Origin: Martinezella lusitana
GTDB lineage: Bacteria > Pseudomonadota > Alphaproteobacteria > Rhizobiales > Rhizobiaceae
Assembly: GCF_014207095.1 (NCBI RefSeq)
Contig: NZ_JACHBG010000007.1
Coordinates: 186,001-250,000 of the forward strand
DNA length: 64,000 bases
Direction: 5' to 3'
The notes under the pieces were generated by a model that ran no database searches, was not told the DNA's origin, and saw only the letters and a list, made by a program, of their open reading frames with translations. This document shows positions 1-8,522 of this stretch, piece by piece. Positions within the stretch are counted from its first letter, which is position 1; each line of letters begins with the position of its first letter. A program made the translations under genes and the position numbers.

Positions 1-1099
1 CGCCGGCATTGTCCTCCGAACCGTCGATACCGTCGGTGTCGGCTGCAAGTGCCGAAACTCCATCCTGGCCGGATATGGCGCAAGCCAGAGACAGCAGGAA
101 CTCGCTGTTGCGGCCGCCCTTGCCCTTGCCCTTGATTGTCACCGTAGTCTCGCCGCCCGACAGGACGAGGACAGGGCTTTGCGGCGCCAGGCCTCGCTTT
201 GAGATTTTGGCCACGATCGCTGCATGTTGGCGGCCGACTTCGGATGCTTCGCCTTCGATGGCGTCCGAAAGGATGATGGGTTCTACGCCGGCATTGCGTG
301 CGACGCCGGCGGCGGCCTCAAGAGCGATGGCGGCCGAAGCGACCAGCTTGACCTCGTTTCGCACAAAGCGGGGATCTGATGGTAAAGGTGGTTCGCCAAT
401 GCCATTTGCGATATGGCGTGTGACGGCTTCCGGCAAGTCGAGCCGGTAGCGGTCTATGATCTCGAGCGCTTCGGCACGCGTGGCCGTATCGGCAATGGTG
501 GGGCCGGAGGCGACCAGCGCCGGATTGTCGCCCGGAATATCGGAAACGACGAGAGAGACTACGCGGGCGGGATAGGCAAGAGCGGCCAGACGGCCGCCCT
601 TGATACGCGAGACCTGCTTGCGCACGGCGTTCATGGCGCTGATCGGCGCACCGGAGGCAAGCAGCGCGCGGTTGACGGCGACCTCGTCGGCAAGCGTGAG
701 ATCGCCGGCCGGAGCCGGCAGCAATGCCGAGCCACCGCCGCAGATGAGGGCGACGACCAGATCGTCTTCGGTGAGGCCGCTCACCGCCGCCATCAGCCGC
801 TCCGCTGCGAGCAGACCGCTTTCGTCCGGCACAGGATGCGCGGCTTCAAGAACCTCGATACGCTCGCATCGGACGGCATAGCCGTAGCGCGTCACGACGA
901 CACCGGAAAGTGGCGCATCCCAAAGACGCTCGAAGGCGCGCGCCATTTGCGCCGCCCCTTTACCCGCGCCGACGACCACCGTACGACCCTTCGGCTTTTC
1001 CGGCAGATGGGCAACAAGCGCCTTGTCCGGATCGGCCGCAGCCACTGCTGCATAAAACAACTTTTCCAGAAAGGCGCGAGGGTTGGAAATGGGCGGCAT
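1..1099 (-). CDS. ttuD: Glycerate 2-kinase, MOFRL family (partial at window edge)
   Basis: Phosphorylates D-glycerate in the cytoplasm, the last step that carries tartronate semialdehyde-derived glycerate into glycolysis. The frame opens at ATG 1097-1099 (MPPISNPRAF) and runs off the left edge after 366 codons, so the C-terminus is missing. Visible family motifs are a glycine-rich GAGKGAAQMA near residue 50, CGGGSALLPAPA near residue 125, and ADTDGIDGSEDNAG at the truncated end, which is the MOFRL-type signature. It lies downstream of the reductase gene glxR on the same strand, separated by about 117 bases that hold a palindromic repeat. That fits the end of a gcl-hyi-glxR-ttuD operon. Some relatives are annotated as hydroxypyruvate reductase, but the context favours glycerate kinase. 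Confidence 0.9.
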   Translation of the reverse strand, partial: MPPISNPRAFLEKLFYAAVAAADPDKALVAHLPEKPKGRTVVVGAGKGAAQMARAFERLWDAPLSGVVVTRYGYAVRCERIEVLEAAHPVPDESGLLAAERLMAAVSGLTEDDLVVALICGGGSALLPAPAGDLTLADEVAVNRALLASGAPISAMNAVRKQVSRIKGGRLAALAYPARVVSLVVSDIPGDNPALVASGPTIADTATRAEALEIIDRYRLDLPEAVTRHIANGIGEPPLPSDPRFVRNEVKLVASAAIALEAAAGVARNAGVEPIILSDAIEGEASEVGRQHAAIVAKISKRGLAPQSPVLVLSGGETTVTIKGKGKGGRNSEFLLSLACAISGQDGVSALAADTDGIDGSEDNAG

Positions 1100-1116
1100 C
1101 GAGCTTCTCACATTCC

Positions 1117-1216
1117 AGAGCGTCTTCGCCTTTCCGGCGAAGCGCGAAAACGCTCTATTTCAGTTTCGGTACGCATTCAGGTCGGAAAACCGCTCAGCAA
1201 TTTTCCTGATGGTGCT
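1117..1216. repeat. Rhizobial intergenic palindromic element, copy 1
   Basis: A roughly 100-base non-coding element between ttuD and glxR. It contains a hairpin-forming half (AGAGCGTCTTCGCC ... GCGAAAACGCTCT) followed by a second half ending in AAAACCGCTCAGCAATTTT. Read in the opposite direction, the element at 49531-49636 has the same order of blocks (hairpin, GCTCTAT, a TTTC/TTTG tract, CGCA-TTC-AG, AAAACCGCT-GCA). Similar elements are scattered through Rhizobium and Agrobacterium genomes. Its location inside an operon means it may be transcribed and affect mRNA processing. Confidence 0.65.
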
Positions 1217-2101
1217 TTAGGCGACGGGATGGTTCGCCATGCGCTCCAGCGCCTTGACCAGGCCGGAGTGGTCGAGCCCGCTATCGCCATTGGCGGCGCA
1301 TTGGTTGAAAAGCTCCTGCGTCAAGGCAGTGTTGGGTAGCGAGATGCCAAGCGCCTTTGCACCCTGCAGCGCGAGGTTCAGGTCCTTCTGATGCAACGAG
1401 ATGCGGAATCCGGGCTCAAAGGTGCGCTTGATCATGCGCTCGCCATGCACTTCGAGGATGCGCGACGAAGCAAAGCCACCCATCAGCGCGGCGCGCACAC
1501 GCGCCGGATCGGCTCCGGCCTTGGAAGCGAAGACGAGAGCCTCGGATACCGCCTCGATCGTCAGTGCGACGATGATCTGGTTGGCGACCTTGGTGACCTG
1601 GCCGTCGCCGCAATCGCCGACGAGCGTAATGTTCTTGCCCATCAGTTGAAGGAGCGGCAGCGCCCGTTCGAAGCTTGCCTCGGAGCCACCGGCCATGATC
1701 GAGAGCGAGGCATTTTTCGCGCCGACCTCTCCACCGGAAACAGGCGCGTCGATATATTCGGCACCGGTTTCGCGAACCTTCCTGGCGAATTCCTTGGTCT
1801 CGATCGGTGAGATTGAGCTCATGTCGATGACGAGCTTGCCTTTCGATAGACCATAGGCGACACCGTTTTCGCCGAAGAGGACATCCTTGACCTCGGGCGT
1901 ATCCGGCAGCATCAGGATGATGGTGTCGACGGTTTCGGCGAGCGCTTTTGGTGTCTCGACGACCTGCAGGCCGTGGTCGAGCAATTCCTGACGCGGCGCA
2001 ATCGCGAACTTGGAGGTGATGACGGTGTGGCCGGCATCCTGCAGGTGACGAGCCATGGGCGTTCCCATGATGCCGAGGCCGATAAATCCGATATGTGCCA
2101 T
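1217..2101 (-). CDS. glxR: Tartronate semialdehyde reductase (2-hydroxy-3-oxopropionate reductase)
   Basis: Reduces tartronate semialdehyde to D-glycerate with NAD(P)H, directly after glyoxylate carboligase. The 294-residue protein has the usual length for the beta-hydroxyacid dehydrogenase family. The N-terminal Rossmann motif GLGIMG is at residues 8-13, the substrate-binding DAPVSGG at 118-124, and the catalytic lysine is K171 in TKVANQ, with N174 beside it. The start ATG (2099-2101) is 5 bases after the stop of hyi, so it is the third gene of a gcl-hyi-glxR operon. The neighbours make tartronate semialdehyde the likely substrate rather than 3-hydroxyisobutyrate. Confidence 0.93.
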   Translation of the reverse strand: MAHIGFIGLGIMGTPMARHLQDAGHTVITSKFAIAPRQELLDHGLQVVETPKALAETVDTIILMLPDTPEVKDVLFGENGVAYGLSKGKLVIDMSSISPIETKEFARKVRETGAEYIDAPVSGGEVGAKNASLSIMAGGSEASFERALPLLQLMGKNITLVGDCGDGQVTKVANQIIVALTIEAVSEALVFASKAGADPARVRAALMGGFASSRILEVHGERMIKRTFEPGFRISLHQKDLNLALQGAKALGISLPNTALTQELFNQCAANGDSGLDHSGLVKALERMANHPVA

Positions 2102-2106
2102 GGTTC

Positions 2107-2922
2107 TTAGCTCCTGATAGTGAGAATAGCAGCGCTTTCGGCCTGGCGGCCGGCGGTCGCAAACCAGCCGAGCCCTGCCTCGGTCGTGGTGCGTGGCTTG
2201 TATTCACAGCCGATCCAGCCGTCATAGCCGAGCGCATCGAGTGCGTTGAAGACGAAGGGATAGGCGATCTCGCCGGTACCCGGTTCGTTGCGACCGGGAT
2301 TGTCGGCAAGCTGCACATGGGCGATCTGGGCCTGATGCTTCTTGAACGTGCCGATCAGCTCACCCTCGGTGCGCTGCTGATGATAGAGGTCATATTGAAT
2401 GAACAGGTTGTCGCTGCCGACCTCCGCTATGATCGAAGCGGCCTGATCGGGCGTGTTCAGATAGAAACCCGGAATGTCGAAGTGGTTGATCGGCTCGATC
2501 AGCAGGCGAATTCCGTACTTGCCCAATTCGGCTGCGGCATAGCTGAGGTTGGCGACGAAGGTCGTGCGCAAGATCTCGTTGGACATGCCAGACGGAGCGA
2601 TGCCTGAGAGGCAGTTGACCTGCCTGCAGCCAAGCGCCGTTGCATAGTCGATCGCAGAGGCGACACCGCGGCGGAACTCGTCGATACGATCGGGGAAGAT
2701 TGCGATCCCGCGCTCGCCGCCAGCCCAATTGCCGGCCGGCAGGTTGTGCAGCACCTGGGTAAGGCCATGACGATCGAGCTCGGCGCGAAGCGCATCCCTC
2801 TCGAACTCATAGGGGAAGAGATACTCGACGCCCTCGAAACCGGCCTTGGCTGCGAGTGCGAAGCGCTCGAGGAAGGGGGCCTCGTTGAAAAGCATGGTCA
2901 GATTGGCCGCAAATTTCGGCAT
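2107..2922 (-). CDS. hyi: Hydroxypyruvate isomerase
   Basis: Interconverts hydroxypyruvate and tartronate semialdehyde. The 271-residue TIM-barrel protein begins MPKFAANLTMLFNEAPFLER, the hallmark Hyi start, followed by AAKAGFEGVEYLFPYE. It carries metal-site segments such as LLIEPINHFDIPGF and FIQYDLYHQQRTEG, typical of the xylose-isomerase-like AP-endonuclease family 2 fold. It sits 12 bases after gcl and 5 bases before glxR on the same strand, so the three genes are almost certainly co-transcribed and act in sequence on the glyoxylate carboligase product. Family and context agree, so the assignment is firm. Confidence 0.93.
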   Translation of the reverse strand: MPKFAANLTMLFNEAPFLERFALAAKAGFEGVEYLFPYEFERDALRAELDRHGLTQVLHNLPAGNWAGGERGIAIFPDRIDEFRRGVASAIDYATALGCRQVNCLSGIAPSGMSNEILRTTFVANLSYAAAELGKYGIRLLIEPINHFDIPGFYLNTPDQAASIIAEVGSDNLFIQYDLYHQQRTEGELIGTFKKHQAQIAHVQLADNPGRNEPGTGEIAYPFVFNALDALGYDGWIGCEYKPRTTTEAGLGWFATAGRQAESAAILTIRS

Positions 2923-2934
2923 GGGATGTCTCCT

Positions 2935-4719
2935 TTAGTCCAGCAAGGCAAGGGTCGCGGTCGGGGCGTCCTCGCCCCGCTCGGCAAGTTCCTCGAATTC
3001 GACGACGGCATTGATGTCGGCGCCCATGGCGATGTTGGTGACACGCTCCAGAATGAACTCGATGACGACAGGAACCTGATGTTCCGCCATGAGCTTTTTG
3101 GCTGTCGTGAATGCCTCCTGGAATTCGTTCGGGCTGCGCACGCGGATGGCCTTGCAACCGAGACCCTCGGCAACCGCGACATGGTCGACGCCGTAACCCG
3201 GCTCTGCGCCGTCCGTGGCGTTGATATTGTCGAAGGCGAGGCTGACCTCGAAATCCATGTTGAAGCCGCGCTGGGCCTGGCGAATGAGGCCGAGGTAGGA
3301 ATTGTTCACGACGACATGCAGATAGGGCAACTTATGCTGGGCACCAACGGCCAATTCCTCGATGAGGAACTGGAAGTCGTAATCGCCGGACAGAGCCACG
3401 ATCGGACGGTCCGGATCTGCAGCACGCACGCCGAGCGCTGCCGGCAGCGTCCAGCCGAGCGGGCCGGCCTGGCCGCAATTGATCCAGTTGCGCGGCTTGT
3501 AGACATGCAGGAACTGCGCGCCAGCGATCTGGCTGAGCCCGATGGTCGAGACATAGCAGGTGTCGCGATCAAAAGCCTTGTTCATCTCCTCGTAGACGCG
3601 CTGCGGCTTCAGCGGTGTCTGGTCGAAATGCGTCTTGCGCAGCATTGTGCGCTTGCGGTCGCGGCACTCCTCAGCCCAGGCCGACCAGTCGCGCAGCTTG
3701 CCGGCGGTCTTCCATTCGGTGGCGACGTCGAGGAGGAGCTTCAGCGCAGCGCCGGCATCCGAGACGATACCGAAATCTGGCGCGAACACACGGCCGATCT
3801 GGGTCGGTTCGATGTCGACATGCACGAAGGTCCGGCCCTCGGTATAGGTCGAGACATTTCCTGTATGACGGTTTGCCCAGCGATTGCCGATGCCAAGGAC
3901 GAAGTCCGAGGCGAGCAGCGTGGCATTGCCGTAGCGATGCGATGTCTGCAGCCCGCACATGCCGACCATCAGCGGATGATCGTCGGGGATTGTGCCCCAG
4001 CCCATCAATGTCGGGATGACCGGAACACCGGTGATCTCGGCGAGCTCGACCAGAAGATCGGAAGCGTCGGCATTGATGATGCCACCGCCGGCAACGATCA
4101 AGGGCCGCTCGGCTGCATTGAGCATGGCGAGTGCCTTTTCTGCCTGCGCCCGCGTCGCCGACGGCTTATAGGGTTCAAGAGGGGCATAGGTGTCGATGTC
4201 GAACTCGATTTCAGCGAGCTGGACGTCAACCGGCAGATCGATCAGGACAGGGCCTGGACGGCCGGAGCGCATCGTATGAAATGCCTTCTGAAAGACAAAG
4301 GGAACGAGTGCCGGCTCCATGACGGTTACGGCCCATTTGGTGACCGGTGCTGCGATCTTGGCGATGTCGACGGCCTGAAAATCCTCCTTGTCGAGGCGCG
4401 CGCGCGGCGCCTGACCCGTAATGCAAAGAATCGGAATTGAATCGGCCGAAGCCGAATAAAGGCCGGTGATCATGTCGGTACCGGCCGGGCCGGACGTTCC
4501 GATGCAGACACCGATATTGCCGGCGCGCGCGCGGGTATAACCCTCGGCCATGTGGCTTGCGCCTTCAACATGGCGGGCAAGCACATGGCGGATCGAGCCG
4601 CGGGCTTTCATCGCCGAATAGAAGGGGTTGATCGCAGCACCGGGAACGCCGAAAGCGCAATGGATGCCCTCCTTCTCCAGAACCAACACTGCAGCATCGA
4701 CTGCTCGCATCTTTGCCAT
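2935..4719 (-). CDS. gcl: Glyoxylate carboligase (tartronate-semialdehyde synthase)
   Basis: ThDP-dependent enzyme that joins two glyoxylates into tartronate semialdehyde with loss of CO2. The 594-residue protein starts at ATG 4717-4719 (MAKMRAVDAAV) behind a clear GGAGG. An ATG 36 bases further upstream is rejected because it lacks a ribosome site and adds non-family residues. GVPGAAINPFYSAM is the Gcl-specific segment. V51 stands where most ThDP enzymes keep the activating glutamate, which is diagnostic for Gcl. The C-terminal ThDP motif runs GDYDFQF ... NN. It is first in the gcl-hyi-glxR operon, divergent from an IclR-type regulator, with candidate operator repeats in between. Confidence 0.95.
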   Translation of the reverse strand: MAKMRAVDAAVLVLEKEGIHCAFGVPGAAINPFYSAMKARGSIRHVLARHVEGASHMAEGYTRARAGNIGVCIGTSGPAGTDMITGLYSASADSIPILCITGQAPRARLDKEDFQAVDIAKIAAPVTKWAVTVMEPALVPFVFQKAFHTMRSGRPGPVLIDLPVDVQLAEIEFDIDTYAPLEPYKPSATRAQAEKALAMLNAAERPLIVAGGGIINADASDLLVELAEITGVPVIPTLMGWGTIPDDHPLMVGMCGLQTSHRYGNATLLASDFVLGIGNRWANRHTGNVSTYTEGRTFVHVDIEPTQIGRVFAPDFGIVSDAGAALKLLLDVATEWKTAGKLRDWSAWAEECRDRKRTMLRKTHFDQTPLKPQRVYEEMNKAFDRDTCYVSTIGLSQIAGAQFLHVYKPRNWINCGQAGPLGWTLPAALGVRAADPDRPIVALSGDYDFQFLIEELAVGAQHKLPYLHVVVNNSYLGLIRQAQRGFNMDFEVSLAFDNINATDGAEPGYGVDHVAVAEGLGCKAIRVRSPNEFQEAFTTAKKLMAEHQVPVVIEFILERVTNIAMGADINAVVEFEELAERGEDAPTATLALLD

Positions 4720-4778
4720 GGGAATTCCTCCGTTTCTGTATCGAAGGTAGCGCATATGCCAGCTAGCGCAATCATAAA

Positions 4779-4809
4779 ATGGAAATAAATCCCATTATAT
4801 GGAAATAAA
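4779..4809. promoter_or_regulatory. Candidate IclR-family operator between gcl and its divergent regulator
   Basis: The motif ATGGAAATAAA occurs twice as a direct repeat, at 4779-4789 and 4799-4809, exactly 20 bases apart. The first copy is also half of an imperfect palindrome, ATGGAAATAAATCCCAT (4779-4795). AT-rich TGGAAA-type palindromes are characteristic of AllR/IclR-type operators. Its position between the divergent gcl and iclR starts suits control of both promoters. Confidence 0.6.
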
Positions 4810-4853
4810 CATTTTCAACAAATCTGGAACAATCGAGACTTAGCGGATATGTC

Positions 4854-5741
4854 ATGAAACCGAAGCAGACTGCGCCAAGAGGCGCAGCGCGGGTTCGATC
4901 GGGAATGGGAATCGTGATGGAACATCGGGAAAAGACCAGGGGCAGGCCGGGTCGAAAACCAGCCGAGAATGCGGCGGCTTCGTCCGTCCAGGTGCTGGAT
5001 CGCAGTTTGAAGCTTCTGGAGCTTGTGGCTGAAGCGGACGGCGCTGTTTTGACCGACCTTGCCGATCAATCGGCCATGGCGCCGTCTACGGTGCATCGGC
5101 TGCTGACATCTCTCGCCCAGCACGGCATGGTGGCGCATGACAGCGAAACCGGCGCGTGGACCATCGGGGTCAAAGCCTTCGAGATTGGAACAGCTTACTT
5201 GCGCTTCCGCAAGCTCAGCACGATCAGCAGGCCATTCCTGAAGCAACTCATGGAGGAAACCGGTGAGACGGCCAATATCGCCATCGAAGAGGATGGCGAC
5301 GTCGTTTTCATCTCTCAGGCGGAAAGCCATGCGCCGATGCGCGCCTTTTTCCGACCCGGCCGGCGCGGGCCAATCCATGCCTCCGGTATTGGCAAGGCGA
5401 TCATTTCGACCTGGCCGGACAGCCGGATCGAGGCTGCACTTGGCGAAGGCACGCTCCAGCATTTCACGGAGAAAACCCGCGATACGCTCCCTGCTCTGCT
5501 AAAGGACCTCACCGAGATCCGCTCGCGCGGCTGGTCGATCGATGACGAGGAACACACGCTCGGCATGCGCTGTGTGGCGGCGCCGATCTTCGACGAATAT
5601 GGCGACGCCGTTGCAGGAATCTCCGTTTCGGGGCCGGCTGTGCGCTTGCCGGACGAGAAGGTCCATGCGCTCGGTCCGATCGTGCGGGCTGCGGCCGAAG
5701 GGTTGACGAAGGCCATGGGTGGACGTTCGAAACGCGCCTGA
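4854..5741 (+). CDS. IclR-family transcriptional regulator of glyoxylate/allantoin catabolism
   Basis: An N-terminal winged helix-turn-helix (SSVQVLDRSLKLLELV, then TDLADQSAMAPSTVHRLLTS) is followed by an IclR effector domain with the typical ASGIGKAIIS and GMRCVAAPIFDEYGDAVAGIS segments. The length is 295 residues from the ATG at 4854. In-frame ATGs at 4905 and 4917 would give 278 or 274 residues and a more family-typical N-terminus, so the start is uncertain. It is divergent from the gcl operon with repeated ATGGAAATAAA sites between them. By analogy with E. coli AllR it probably represses gcl-hyi-glxR and responds to glyoxylate or allantoin. The effector is inferred, not seen. Confidence 0.85.
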   Translation: MKPKQTAPRGAARVRSGMGIVMEHREKTRGRPGRKPAENAAASSVQVLDRSLKLLELVAEADGAVLTDLADQSAMAPSTVHRLLTSLAQHGMVAHDSETGAWTIGVKAFEIGTAYLRFRKLSTISRPFLKQLMEETGETANIAIEEDGDVVFISQAESHAPMRAFFRPGRRGPIHASGIGKAIISTWPDSRIEAALGEGTLQHFTEKTRDTLPALLKDLTEIRSRGWSIDDEEHTLGMRCVAAPIFDEYGDAVAGISVSGPAVRLPDEKVHALGPIVRAAAEGLTKAMGGRSKRA

Positions 5742-5748
5742 ATGCCTT

Positions 5749-5780
5749 CACCGTCGCCTCCGATGACGGAGACGACGGTG
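5749..5780. terminator. Hairpin between convergent iclR and guaD
   Basis: A 14-base stem with one mismatch (5749-5762 against 5767-5780) and an ATGA loop lies just after the iclR stop and before the guaD stop of the opposite strand. There is no downstream T-run on either strand, so it is a strong hairpin at a convergent gene end rather than a textbook intrinsic terminator. Confidence 0.5.
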
Positions 5781-5803
5781 TTGGTGGGCCGCCGCATCAA
5801 TTG

Positions 5804-7147
5804 TCAGGCAAGCTGAAGTGACGCTTGAGCCATTGTTGCCGGCTTGTTGTTTTTGGTCTTCATCGCTTTTCCGGCAACATAGACTTCGGCGATGCAACGG
5901 TCGTCGCCCATGGTTTGAAGAATGAAGAGCTCCTCGGCGAGCGAGGTTACGGTGCGCATACGGAATTCCATCGCCGACTTCGCGCCGGAATCGAGCACGA
6001 CGATATCGGCATCCGCGCCCGCCTGCAGCGAGCCGATCTGTCGTTCCAGTCCGAGCGCGAGCGCATTGCCGCGCGTCATGCGGTAGAAGGAATTGAACGG
6101 CGTCAGTCGCTGGCCCTGCAGATGCAGAACCTTATAGGCTTCGTCCATGGTTTCGAGCATCGAGAAGCTGGTGCCGGCGCCGACATCCGTCGCGACCGAC
6201 CAGCGCGCACCGAGCTTGTCGAACTGTGCGGCATTGAAGAGACCGGAGCCGAGGAAGAGGTTCGATGTTGGGCAGAACACGCCGACCGCGCCGGTTTCGG
6301 CCAGAACGGCAACTTCCCGCTCGCTCATATGGATACAATGGCCGAGCAGCATGCGCTCGTTGAGCAGACCATAGCGGGCATAGATGTCCGTATAGTCTTT
6401 CGCCTCGGGGTAAAGGGAGGTCGTAAAGGCGATCTCATCCCGATTTTCTGAAAGATGCGTTTGGACGTAGCAGTCGGGATGCTCGGCGACGAGCGCCTTG
6501 CTCATCTCCATCTGCTCCGGCGTCGAGGTGATGGCAAAGCGCGGGCTGATCGCATAATGCGCCCGACCGCGGCCGTGCCATTTCTCGATAAGCCGCTTTG
6601 TCTCGTCATATCCGCGCTGCGGCGTGTCACGCAGCGCGTCCGGCGCATTGCGATCCATCATCACCTTGCCGCCGATCATGCACATGCCGCGTGCTTCGGC
6701 CGCCGTAAAATAGGCGTCAACACTTTCCGGATGCACCGAGCAATAGGCAACCGCCGTCGTCGTGCCGTTCGACAGGAGTTCGTCCATGAAACGGTCGGCC
6801 ACCTCGGCCGCATGCGCGGCGCGGGCGAATTTCTGCTCCTCGACGAAAATGTAGGTGTTCAGCCATTCAAGCAGCTGCGCGCCATAAGACGCAATCGCCT
6901 GCGTCTGCGGGAAATGCAAATGCGTGTCGATAAAGCCGGGAAGGATGAGGTTCGGTCGATGATCCAAGATCTTGATATCGGCGCCGGTAAGCTTGCTTAT
7001 GTCGCCATAGGGGCCGATCTCAACGATCTTTCCGCCGCGGACAAAAACGGCGCCATCCTCGATATAGCGATAGGATGCGGTGTCATCGATGCCTTGCGGT
7101 TCGGCAAGGAAGGTCAGGACGCGGCCACGGATCAGAACTTCATTCAT
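5804..7147 (-). CDS. guaD: Guanine deaminase
   Basis: Hydrolyses guanine to xanthine and ammonia in the cytoplasm. The 447-residue amidohydrolase has the metal-binding segment GFIDTHLHFPQTQ near residue 75, the further His motif YVQTHLSEN, LLGHCIHMSERE, and the late Asp in SVATDVGAGTSFSML. These are the ordered zinc-ligand motifs of the GuaD branch. The start ATG overlaps the stop of puuD by four bases (ATGA), so the two are translationally coupled. The product feeds xanthine dehydrogenase encoded a few genes away. Confidence 0.95.
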   Translation of the reverse strand: MNEVLIRGRVLTFLAEPQGIDDTASYRYIEDGAVFVRGGKIVEIGPYGDISKLTGADIKILDHRPNLILPGFIDTHLHFPQTQAIASYGAQLLEWLNTYIFVEEQKFARAAHAAEVADRFMDELLSNGTTTAVAYCSVHPESVDAYFTAAEARGMCMIGGKVMMDRNAPDALRDTPQRGYDETKRLIEKWHGRGRAHYAISPRFAITSTPEQMEMSKALVAEHPDCYVQTHLSENRDEIAFTTSLYPEAKDYTDIYARYGLLNERMLLGHCIHMSEREVAVLAETGAVGVFCPTSNLFLGSGLFNAAQFDKLGARWSVATDVGAGTSFSMLETMDEAYKVLHLQGQRLTPFNSFYRMTRGNALALGLERQIGSLQAGADADIVVLDSGAKSAMEFRMRTVTSLAEELFILQTMGDDRCIAEVYVAGKAMKTKNNKPATMAQASLQLA

Positions 7148-8382
7148 TGGGTTTTCTCCCCATTGACGGCATTTTCATACCAGGAAACGAGCAGGCGGCG
7201 CTCCTCGTCGGTAATGTGCGAGGCATTGGCCGGCGGCATGGCGTGGCTTCGGCCCGCCTGCAGATAGATTTCGCGGGCATGGGCTGCGATATCGCGGTCG
7301 GTCTCGAAGACGACGCCCTTCGGAGGGGCGATGATGCCCTCCCAGCTCGGCTCCTTCGCATGACACATAGAGCAGCGCCCCATGATGGTGTCGCGAACTT
7401 TCGGGAAGGCCTGAGCCTCGACGAAGGGCTGCTGGATCGCCGAAAGCTTCGTGACCGGCTCGCCGGTCAGAATTTTCGGAACGGTCGAAAGCCACATGAT
7501 AGCGATGAAGAGGATGACGGTGACGATCCATGTCCAGGTCGGCTTGCCGGCGTCGGCATGACGGGTGTTGAACCAGTGTCGGATCGTCACGCCCATCAGG
7601 AAGACAAGCGAGGCGATGATCCAGTTGAACTGCGTGCCGAAAGCCAGCGGATAGTGGTTCGACAGCATCAGGAACAGGACCGGCAGCGTCAGATAATTGT
7701 TGTGGGTCGAGCGCTGCTTAGCGATTCGGCCATATTTCGGATCTGGTTTGCGGTCGGCAATGAGGTCAGCGACCACGATCTTCTGGTTCGGAATGATGAT
7801 GAAGAACACGTTGGCGGACATGATGGTCGCGGTAAACGCGCCAAGATGCAGAAAGGCGGCGCGACCGGTGAACAAGTGCGTATAGCCCCAGGCTACCGCC
7901 ACCAGAATGAAGTAGAGCGCCACCATCAGCCGCGTATTGTCATTGCCGAAGGGCGACTTGCAGATCAGGTCATACATGATCCAACCGCCGGCGATCGATG
8001 CCAGCGAAATGGCGATGGCGACCGGCTTCGATACATCGAGTACAGCCGGGTCGATCATATAGAGGTCCGCCCCGGCATAATAGACGAGACAGAGCATGCC
8101 GAAACCGGACATCCAGGTGACGTAGCTTTCCCATTTGAACCAGACGAGGTGGCTCGGCATATTGGCCGGCGCCACCAGATACTTCTGGATATGGTAGAAG
8201 CCGCCGCCATGAACCTGCCATTCTTCGCCGTAGGCGCCTGGCGGCAGGGCAGGGTGCTTCTTCAGGCCAAGGTCGAGCGCCACGAAATAGAATGACGAGC
8301 CGATCCAGGCGATTGCTGTGATAACGTGCAGCCAACGGACGGCAAAGGTCAGCCAGTCCCAGGCGATGGCATATTCGTACAT
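7144..8382 (-). CDS. puuD: Membrane urate hydroxylase with C-terminal cytochrome c domain
   Basis: Oxidises urate to 5-hydroxyisourate at the membrane, passing electrons through a covalently bound haem. The 412-residue protein begins MYEYAIAWDWLTFAVRWLHV and has about eight hydrophobic segments through residue 310, with WLHVITAIAWIGSSFYFV the typical PuuD first helix. The cytochrome c motif is CSMCH at about residues 337-341, and the tail GRSHAMPPANASHI supplies a likely distal Met ligand. It heads a puuD-guaD pair and is divergent from a LysR-type regulator. It performs the step done by cofactor-free uricase in other bacteria; no separate uricase gene is visible here. Confidence 0.93.
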   Translation of the reverse strand: MYEYAIAWDWLTFAVRWLHVITAIAWIGSSFYFVALDLGLKKHPALPPGAYGEEWQVHGGGFYHIQKYLVAPANMPSHLVWFKWESYVTWMSGFGMLCLVYYAGADLYMIDPAVLDVSKPVAIAISLASIAGGWIMYDLICKSPFGNDNTRLMVALYFILVAVAWGYTHLFTGRAAFLHLGAFTATIMSANVFFIIIPNQKIVVADLIADRKPDPKYGRIAKQRSTHNNYLTLPVLFLMLSNHYPLAFGTQFNWIIASLVFLMGVTIRHWFNTRHADAGKPTWTWIVTVILFIAIMWLSTVPKILTGEPVTKLSAIQQPFVEAQAFPKVRDTIMGRCSMCHAKEPSWEGIIAPPKGVVFETDRDIAAHAREIYLQAGRSHAMPPANASHITDEERRLLVSWYENAVNGEKTQ

Positions 8383-8425
8383 GGGAACTCCCTCCCGATT
8401 TCCATGGGATTGTTTGCCATCGCTC

Positions 8426-8441
8426 GATTTTCACGAAAATC
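8426..8441. promoter_or_regulatory. Candidate LysR operator between puuD and its divergent regulator
   Basis: A perfect inverted repeat, GATTTTC-AC-GAAAATC, sits in the 140-base divergent gap between puuD and the LysR gene. It contains a T-N11-A type core as expected for LysR-family binding. No promoter boxes were assigned. Confidence 0.5.
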
Positions 8442-8522
8442 CCGGGGAATCCGCAACACTTTCAAAAAAATCTATAAGATGCCCCCCGCTTTGTTCTGCT
8501 TTGCGATGTGGTAGAAAGAGTT

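Noticed and set aside
413..1339. 308-codon plus-strand frame over the left edge
   Set aside because: Opposite strand carries glycerate kinase with clear MOFRL motifs; this frame has none.
2746..4440. 564-codon plus-strand frame antisense to gcl
   Set aside because: Shadow of gcl; no family features and no ribosome site.
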